From positions 1 through 20,338 of the forward strand of contig PJAB01000814.1 of NCBI GenBank assembly GCA_002887195.1: 20,338 nt of DNA, written 5' to 3'. The notes beneath the pieces are model-generated. The model was given only the letters and a program-made list of their open reading frames with translations. It was not told the DNA's origin and did not search any database. Positions 14,829-20,338 of the stretch are shown here, piece by piece. Numbering within the stretch: the stretch's first letter is position 1; the number at the start of each line of letters is the position of its first letter. A program made the translations under genes and the position numbers. This DNA is from Chrysochromulina parva (Eukaryota; Haptophyta; Prymnesiales; Chrysochromulinaceae).

Positions 14829-17800
14829 TTACTCCTCCATGGCCGTCGCGCCGTCGGCCGAGGCGCTAGCGCCCGCCGAGTCCTTGCGCTTCCTCTGGCC
14901 GGGCTCCTTGGTCTCATTTTGAATCAGCCGAATGAGTAAGTCGACGCGCCGGCCGAGCTCGATCGGTGTGCGGCTCTTGAAGAGCCAGTCGAAACGGAAG
15001 TCGGGGCAACGGCGTACCTCACGCTTGAGCTCTTCCCACTTGCCGTAGCCGAGCTGCTCGGTCATGCACACGAGGAAGCGGTCCTCATCCTCGGTGAAGA
15101 GCTTGCCACGGTTGTTGCCATACTTGATCGAGAGGGTCTGCCACGGGTTGTCGCATGACTTGACCTTCGCCTCCAGCGAGTCCGCCATCTTCTTCTTCTC
15201 GGCGATCTTGCGCTCGCCCTCCTCGATGCGGCGCGCAATCTTGTCGAAATCGAGGATGAGCTCCGCGCCCTTGGCCCAGAAGGCCTCCGAGTAAGCACGG
15301 ACCTGCATGCAATGAGGGAGGCCATCAGAGGTGATCAGAGGTAATCAGAGGTAATCAGAGGCCTCCGAGAAAGCTCGTACCTCCTCCACCGACTTGGTGC
15401 CCACTTCATCCGCCACGTCCTTGAGCTTGTCGCGCCCGTGCTTCTCGCACGCCTTGGTGAACTTGTTGAACTCGTTGCGCGTCCATTCGACGAAACCTTG
15501 CGCCTCGAGCTGCTTGAGCTCTGCCTGCTCCTTGAGATCCTGCTCCGTGGGCTGGATCGCGTCGCTCGGCTCGGCGGCGCCCGCCTCGGCCGCGCGCTGG
15601 ATCGCCTTGGCGCGGCGCATCTCTGCCTGGTGCTCGCGCTCGTACAGGTCCGAGATGCGCTTCACGTCGAAGAGCTGGAAGTCCTTGAAGTCGGGCATCT
15701 TCTTCGCCTTGGGTAAGGACTTGTCGACGGGTGCGGACGGGCCCGACGAGCCGCGGTAAAACTCGCGCTCGTTGTACGAGGTGCCGCTGCGCTCTCGCTT
15801 GCCCATCGAGTCCTGCATGAGCGCCATGAACTCGACGTCGCTGCCCGCGTTCATACGCATCGCGGTGTAGTCAACGCCCTCAAACTCCTGAAAGTTGACT
15901 GTCGCGTCCGAGAAGTCGAGCAGGTCACGCTTCCTCTTGTCCTCGAGGTTGCCCAGCGCCTTTTCGCGCTCGGCGGTCAGGTCCTTGGCGCTCTTGATCA
16001 TGATGTCGATCTCCTCTTCGGTCAGCTCCATATTCTCTGACCTGAAGACCTTGTCGGCGCCGTAGCGCACGGCCGCGAGCGCCTCTTCCTTGGTGAGGTT
16101 CTTATTCTTCTCGGCGAGCCGGCCTGACTGGATGATGGCAAAGTCCATTTGCAGCTTGAGCTCGGCGCGCTCGAGCACCTTCTCCTCAATCGAGTCCTCG
16201 GTGACGAAGCGGAAGACCTTGACTTCCTTCCTCTGCCCGATGCGGTGCGCGCGGTCCATCGCTTGCAGGTCGGCCTGCGGGTTCCAATCGGAATCGTAGA
16301 TTATGACCGCATCGGCCGTCTGCAGGTTGATGCCTAGGCCGCCCGCGCGCGTCGAGAGAAGGAACAGGAAGATGTCGGTGCCTTTCATGTCCTTGCCGTT
16401 GAACGCGTCGATCGCGTCCTGCCGGTCCGCACCGCCGGTCGAGCCGTCGATACGGCAGTAGCGGAAGTCGTCGCCCGAGCGTTGGCGCAGGATGGCGTAG
16501 TCTTCGAGCAGGTCGAGCACGCGCGTCATCTGCGAGAAGATGAGCACGCGCGAGCCCTCCTTCTTCAGGCGCAGAAGCAGCTTGTCGAGCACCATCATCT
16601 TGCCAGAGTTCTTGATCAGGTGGTCGCCGAAAGGGTCGAGCGACTTATCCTCAGCCCCCTCGAAGAGATATGGGTGGTTGCAGCACTTGCGCAGCTGCAT
16701 CACGAGGTTGAGCAGCCGCGACTTGTTCTGCGTGAGCGCGGCGCCCGACGACTGGTACAGCGCGTCCACGTCGCGCATGAGGATTTTCTTGTACTGGTCC
16801 TTTTGCATGCCCGCGAGCCGCGTATACACAACGAGCTCCTTCTTGGGAGGGATGGAGCCCTCGACGTCGGCCTTGACGCGGCGGAGCAAAAAGGGCTTGA
16901 GCACCTTGTGCAGCTGCGAGATCACCTCCTCTTCGACCTTCTTGTCGCTGATGTCGAACCACTCGTTGAATTGCTCGTAGGACGCGAAGATGTCGGGCAG
17001 CAGGAAGTTGAGGAGTGCCCACAACTCGTGCAGGTTGTTCTGCATGGGCGTGCCAGTGATGAGGAGGCGCGAGTGCGATTCAAAGGAGCGGAGCACCTGC
17101 GACAACTTCGACTCCTCGTTCTTCATGCGGTGCGCCTCGTCGACAATCAAGTAGCGCCACGCGTACTTGCGGAAGGCGCCCTGCTCCTTGATGACCATCT
17201 CGTAGCTCGTGACGCACACGTCGAACTTGCCCGGCTGCAGCTCCTCGGCGATAAGGCGCTCGCGCTCCTCGCGGTCGCCGTGGAAGTGGCACACCTTGAA
17301 ACAGGGCGCCCAGTTTCCGAACTCACGCACCCAGTTGGTCAGCGTCGATTTGGGTGCGAGTACCAGGTAGGGCGCTGGGAAGTTCTTGACCTCACGCAGC
17401 CAGCACAGGAGCGAGATGCATTGGAGCGTCTTCCCCAGCCCCATCTCGTCGGCAAGGATGCCGTTGATGCCGTTCTGGTACAGGTTCGCCAGCCAGTTGA
17501 GACCCAGCACCTGGTAAGGGCGCATGCTGCCGTGATCCTTGTTGATGAGCTCGGGCTGCTTGGTGACGCGGATCTTTTCTTCAAAGCCCCCGGTGCCCGA
17601 GCCGCTCGCGCCGCTCGCGCCGCCGTCGAAGACGGCCATCATCTCCTCGTCCTCCTCCTTCTCGCTCTTGCGCCCCTTCTTCTTCTTCTTCTCGTCCGCA
17701 TCCAGACCGAAGTGCTTGAAGAGGTCCGACTGGCCGAGCAAAAAGGTCAGCCGCTGCTTCGCCGACTTGTCCATGTCGCCCATGATGGACTTGTTCTGCG

Positions 17801-18524
17801 CCTGAAGCTTCTTCTCGTCGTCGGTGAGCTCGCGCACCTTCTTGGGTCCCTTGGGCTTCTCGGCGCGCGCAGCCGCGTCGGCCTCCATGCGCGCGCGCTT
17901 CGAGGCCCGCTCCTGCTCACGTTCCGACGGGCCGGCCGCTGCCTCCTCCAGCTCGGCCTGGTGCTCCGCCTCCTCCTCGTCGAGCGCCGCCTGGTACACG
18001 CGGTTCTCTTTCTCGAAGCGATGCTTGTCGGCCTCTGCGAGCTTCTCGTAGTGCGATTTGTCCTCAACCTGGGCCCACTTTTCACCCATCCACTTGGACA
18101 CCATCTTCGGGTCGGAGGTGCCCAGCTCAGTCTGCGCCGTATCGCGCATCTCTTGATTGAAGAACATCCACGCGCTCAACGCCTGATGAGCGACGGCGCA
18201 AAAGCAGTGCCACGGGCATCAGGCACTACGCTGGCGCTACGCGGCGAGGCCAAACGCGCGCAGCGGCCGCGAGAGGCAGGGCAGCAGTCCAGTGCAGATC
18301 GGGCGGCGTACCGCCTTGGGCTTCGCGTCTGCGAGCTCCTGAATCTCCCACGCTTCGCACTGGAGCTCCTCAGCGATCGAGTTGACGCCCTGCTTGTCGG
18401 CCAGCATGCCGCGCGCCTTGCGCTTCTCATGATAGTTCAGCGGCATGGGCGCGCGCTTCCGCGTCCGACGCCGGCGAGGTGCAAGAGGGCCCACTCCAAC
18501 GCGATTGGCGCCTTCGCGGACCAT
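14829..18524 (-). CDS. ISWI-class SNF2 chromatin remodeler with N-terminal HMG box
   Basis: Three exons inferred: 18524-18312, 18182-15381 and 15302-14829, about 1162 residues. A basic N-terminus leads to an HMG box formed across the first junction (ADAKPKA + ALSAWMFFNQEM, to about residue 135). An AutoN-like segment follows (QRLTFLLGQSDLFKHFG), then the SNF2 ATPase: GSMRPYQVLGLNW, Walker A DEMGLGKT (about 313), Walker B IVDEAHRMKN (about 419) and the arginine-finger motif DRAHRIGQ (about 710). The C-terminus has HAND, SANT (FVEWTRNEFNKFTKACEKHG) and SLIDE (FTEDEDRFLVCMTEQLGYGKW, FRFDWLFKSRT) modules, the diagnostic ISWI order. It should slide and space nucleosomes in the nucleus. Length is close to animal ISWI (about 1050) plus the HMG box. 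Start: ATG 18524; ATG 18446 (MPLNYHEK) is the alternative. Confidence 0.93.
15303..15380 (-). other. ISWI intron 2 (78 nt)
   Basis: Donor GAGGAG|gtacga, acceptor gcatgcag|GTCCGT, phase 0. Removal restores SVEEV-RAYSEAFW across the SANT-SLIDE spacer helix. Read through, the intron start encodes VRAFSEA, almost the same peptide as exon 3 (VRAYSEA), before reaching a stop. Confidence 0.9.
15324..15363 (-). repeat. 10-bp tandem repeat, 4 copies, inside ISWI intron 2
   Basis: On the plus strand the units are atcagaggtg, atcagaggta, atcagaggta and atcagaggcc. They fill about half of the 78-nt intron. Confidence 0.95.
18183..18311 (-). other. ISWI intron 1 (129 nt)
   Basis: Donor AAGGCG|gtacgc, acceptor cgctcatcag|GCGTTG with a pyrimidine-containing tract, phase 0. 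Joining gives KPKAALSAWMFF, which matches the start of HMG boxes (KPKRALSAYMFF type), so the boundaries are well supported. The intron contains in-frame stops. Confidence 0.8.
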
Positions 18525-19221
18525 TACTTGTGAAGAAAACTGGTATGGTGGTGTCTTTTGGTGCCCGGTGACTCGTGAACCTCAACCAAAGAGAGCGCCT
18601 CGCGATTGCGCAACGCACGCAGGAGCACGCGGGACACGTGAACAACACGGCGTAAGGCCGTAACTAAAACTATTACGTATTTGGCAGATTATTGACGACG
18701 GACACTCACACTGCTTTACAATGTATCGTATACAGGCATTTAAACCAATATACAAAATACCCTTAAAAATATGCGGTTGTGTGTGGGATAATATCAACAT
18801 AGCGTGCCTTGTTATTTTTGAGCAGTTGACAACTCCCGCCGAGTTGAATCCTTCTTCCTTCGCTTGGAGTTCGGAATCTATCTTAGACTTAGTACTTAGA
18901 ATCATACCGTACGCGTCGTTAGTACGTCGACTTAAACCCAAGTTGCTTAAACCGTAATTAAACCGTCGACTTCATATGCACGACCTGGGCTCACCTGGGC
19001 TCACCTGGGCTCGCTGCTTTGAGACGATGCTGCACATCTACAGAGCCGCATATGGGGTCCCCACCTCGCGTATCGAGCGCTGTCGCTGTGCTGCATGCGA
19101 GTGCCGCACACCGCTGGCACTGGCACGCCGCCTGGCTCCTCTCTGGCCAGTGCCGGGCAGAGTGGACGCGTGAGAGGGAGTACATGCTGCCGCGTCGAGC
19201 ATCATCTCGATCCGTTGTCGA
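18525..19221. other. AT-rich spacer; ISWI promoter side and RRM-gene 3' side
   Basis: 697 bp with no gene seen. The segment 18660-18960 is clearly more AT-rich than the rest of the window and would be the upstream region of the ISWI gene (minus strand). Short repeats include cgtcgactt twice (18925-18973) and the decamer array at 18983-19012. Confidence 0.5.
18983..19012. repeat. 10-bp tandem repeat, 3 perfect copies
   Basis: Three exact copies of acctgggctc in the spacer, beyond the 3' end of the RRM gene. Confidence 0.95.
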
Positions 19222-20100
19222 TCAGTAGGGCTTGTAGCGCTGCTGGCCGGTCAAGGAAGGCGCCTTGACCAGGCGCACGGGCCCGCCCTTTCCACTCGGC
19301 GCCTCGGGCGCTTTGAGCTCCTTGGCGGCTCCGCTGATGACCACACCGTCGTAGAAGCGGATGAGCCGGAACTTACCGTCCGACAGGAACCATTCGCCCC
19401 TGATGTCCTTGAGCTCAAAGGTGTATTGGGCGAGCGCGTCGTTGATGCACTGGAACACCTCCTCCGCAACCTTCAGGTCCTCGGTGCCGCCGCTATCAAG
19501 CGTGATGTCCTGGACGCCGATGCGCACCACATCCGTCTCGTACAGACGCACCACCGTCTCCTTCGTCGCCTCGTCTTCGTAGCACTCAATGTGCTTGCGC
19601 CACTCCTTGCTACTACTGCTGATCTGCCCTCGCAAGTCGCCACCCTGAGGATTGACGTGGCTTGTGGCCAGGGATGGCTTGTGGCTTGTGGCTTGTGGCT
19701 TGTGGCTTGTGGCTTGTGGCTTGTCCCAAGGATAGACCTTGATGGGGCGACCGTTGAGGCTCGTCTCATCGAGTGTTTCTATCGCATATGCGGCCTCGCG
19801 CGCAGTTGCGAAGGTGACCTTGCCCCTGCCACTGGAGCGCCCGTCCTCATACATCATCACGTCCGCGTACAGCACCTCGCCCGCCTGCTGGAAGTGTTCC
19901 TTGAGCTCCTGCCAGCTCGTCTTGAAAGAGAGGTTCTTCACATGGACGTGCTCGCCACTGCTGCCGCCGCCGCCACCACCACCTGGCTTGCCACCACCAA
20001 CTGATTTGCCGCCACTCCTCTTGCCGACCAAGTCGTCGAGGCTCATGTAAAGTTTGGCCTGCACATCGGGCTGCACCTCGGCCGAGCGCAGGCCCGACAT
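19222..20100 (-). CDS. RRM protein with UAP56-binding-like motif (ALY/Gbp2-like mRNA export factor)
   Basis: 292 residues from ATG 20100. Near the N-terminus, LYMSLDDLVGK (17-27) resembles the UAP56-binding motif of ALY/REF (MSLDDII). A Gly-rich linker follows, then one RRM (about 51-125) with RNP2 VHVKNL (52-57) and RNP1 GRGKVTFA (91-98). The core SWQELKEHFQQAGEVLYADV is closest in feel to Gbp2/Hrb1 and hnRNP-M type RRMs. After a KPQATSH-repeat segment (a possible intron, 19645-19737) comes an uncommon C-terminal domain (about 165-275) with ETDVVRIG, ITLDSGG, CINDALAQYTFEL and GEWFLSDGKFRLIRFYDGV. Function by family: nuclear mRNP packaging and export through the TREX/UAP56 route; the role of the C-terminal domain is unknown. 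Without the candidate intron the protein is 261 residues. Confidence 0.75.
   Translation of the reverse strand: MSGLRSAEVQPDVQAKLYMSLDDLVGKRSGGKSVGGGKPGGGGGGGSSGEHVHVKNLSFKTSWQELKEHFQQAGEVLYADVMMYEDGRSSGRGKVTFATAREAAYAIETLDETSLNGRPIKVYPWDKPQATSHKPQATSHKPSLATSHVNPQGGDLRGQISSSSKEWRKHIECYEDEATKETVVRLYETDVVRIGVQDITLDSGGTEDLKVAEEVFQCINDALAQYTFELKDIRGEWFLSDGKFRLIRFYDGVVISGAAKELKAPEAPSGKGGPVRLVKAPSLTGQQRYKPY
19645..19737 (-). other. Candidate frame-preserving intron (93 nt) in RRM gene
   Basis: Donor AAG|gtctat, acceptor cctcag|GGTGGC, phase 0, 93 nt and no stop codon, so both retained and spliced forms stay open. It begins just after the last RRM strand (LNGRPIK) and contains the heptamer array, which makes it a more likely intron than conserved protein. 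The donor is not a strong consensus. Confidence 0.45.
19678..19724 (-). repeat. 7-bp tandem repeat, 6 copies plus partial
   Basis: Six perfect copies of cttgtgg (19678-19719) plus cttgt, with one isolated copy at 19661-19667. Three units make 21 nt, so read through it encodes a KPQATSH heptapeptide repeat. Confidence 0.95.
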
Positions 20101-20338
20101 TACACGCACAGACCTGAGCGCCGTGACCGCGAGTAGGATCCTACACGTGAGTACGTGTCCAAAGACTCCTGACCAATTGAAACCCTCATCACGTACAGTG
20201 ATTCCCGAAAAGAATGACCCCCGGGGTGGGGTGGGGGTGGGGTGGGGGGGGGGTCGAACGCGGAGAAAACATCGCGGGAGAAAACATTTTCTCGCGACTC
20301 ACGCGACGCTGGCGTCTCGCTGCCGGGCTCCCTGGCGG
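20101..20338. promoter_or_regulatory. Upstream region of RRM gene with G-rich and hairpin elements
   Basis: Holds the 5' side of the minus-strand RRM gene. Features include cacgtgagtacgtg near 20143-20156, a long G-run cluster at 20223-20253, a repeated gagaaaacat (20263-20272 and 20278-20287) and an inverted repeat gagaaaa-ca-ttttctc (20278-20293). No coding region was seen before the window edge. Confidence 0.4.
20223..20253 (+). other. G-quadruplex-prone G-run cluster
   Basis: Five runs of four or more G separated by single T residues (gggg t gggg t ggggg t gggg t then ten G). It lies on the template strand relative to the RRM gene, about 125-155 bp upstream of its ATG. Confidence 0.85.

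Larger units (their letters stand above)
15281..15382 (-). repeat. 24-bp imperfect direct repeat flanking/initiating ISWI intron 2
   Basis: aggcctccgagtaagcacgg+acct (15281-15304) and aggcctccgagaaagctcgt+acct (15359-15382) match at 21 of 24 positions, exactly 78 bp apart. One copy is the start of exon 3; the other spans the exon 2/intron 2 boundary. Confidence 0.95.

Noticed and set aside
16482..18533. A 683-codon open frame antisense to the ISWI gene
   Set aside because: It lies opposite a strongly conserved gene with GC-rich third positions, which readily leaves the opposite strand open. Its protein is dominated by Leu/Val/Arg/Glu with no motif, and it runs through the ISWI intron 1 region.
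1..20338. CRISPR array, insertion sequence, phage or integrated virus
   Set aside because: No regularly spaced identical repeats, transposase, integrase, capsid or terminal inverted repeats were seen; all tandem repeats are short head-to-tail units.

Overview
The window looks like nuclear DNA from a GC-rich single-celled eukaryote, most likely a microalga or related protist. A haptophyte-type genome fits, but the sequence alone does not prove it. The evidence is eukaryote-only families (ISWI remodeler, U-box/ARM protein, CRAL-TRIO protein, calmodulin-like protein, an mRNA-export type RRM protein), a few short GT-AG introns in otherwise long single-exon genes, strong GC bias at third codon positions, no operons, and many short-period tandem repeats both in and between genes.

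Layout: 1-928 holds no convincing gene. 929-3844 (-) encodes a glycosidase-like TIM-barrel region followed by an FGE/SUMF1-fold domain. A 225-bp divergent promoter region separates it from a three-exon, four-EF-hand calmodulin-like gene (4070-5224, +). After a gene-free spacer comes a putative secretory-pathway glycosyltransferase (5881-7494, +). This converges on a large gene of unknown function (7631-10273, -), which shares a divergent promoter region with an unusual EF-hand / 11-residue-repeat / membrane / CRAL-TRIO protein (10860-13271, +). Directly downstream is a broken ARM-repeat/U-box gene (about 13341-14071, +). A repeat-bearing spacer follows, then a three-exon ISWI-class remodeler with an N-terminal HMG box (14829-18524, -). 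The window ends with an RRM protein carrying an ALY-like UAP56-binding motif (19222-20100, -) under a G-quadruplex-prone upstream region.

The genes do not form one pathway; this is an ordinary eukaryotic gene neighbourhood. The most interesting points are: (i) the 78-nt last intron of the ISWI gene, whose first 24 nt near-duplicate the start of the following exon, a footprint of intron gain by tandem duplication at an AG|GT site; (ii) a protein combining two EF-hands, seven synuclein/perilipin-like 11-residue repeats, a hydrophobic segment and a Sec14-type lipid-binding domain; (iii) 7-, 10- and 11-bp tandem repeats that lie in introns, in frame, or exactly where a reading frame is lost; and (iv) HMG-box fusion to ISWI.

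All functional names come from reading motifs by eye; no database search was run.
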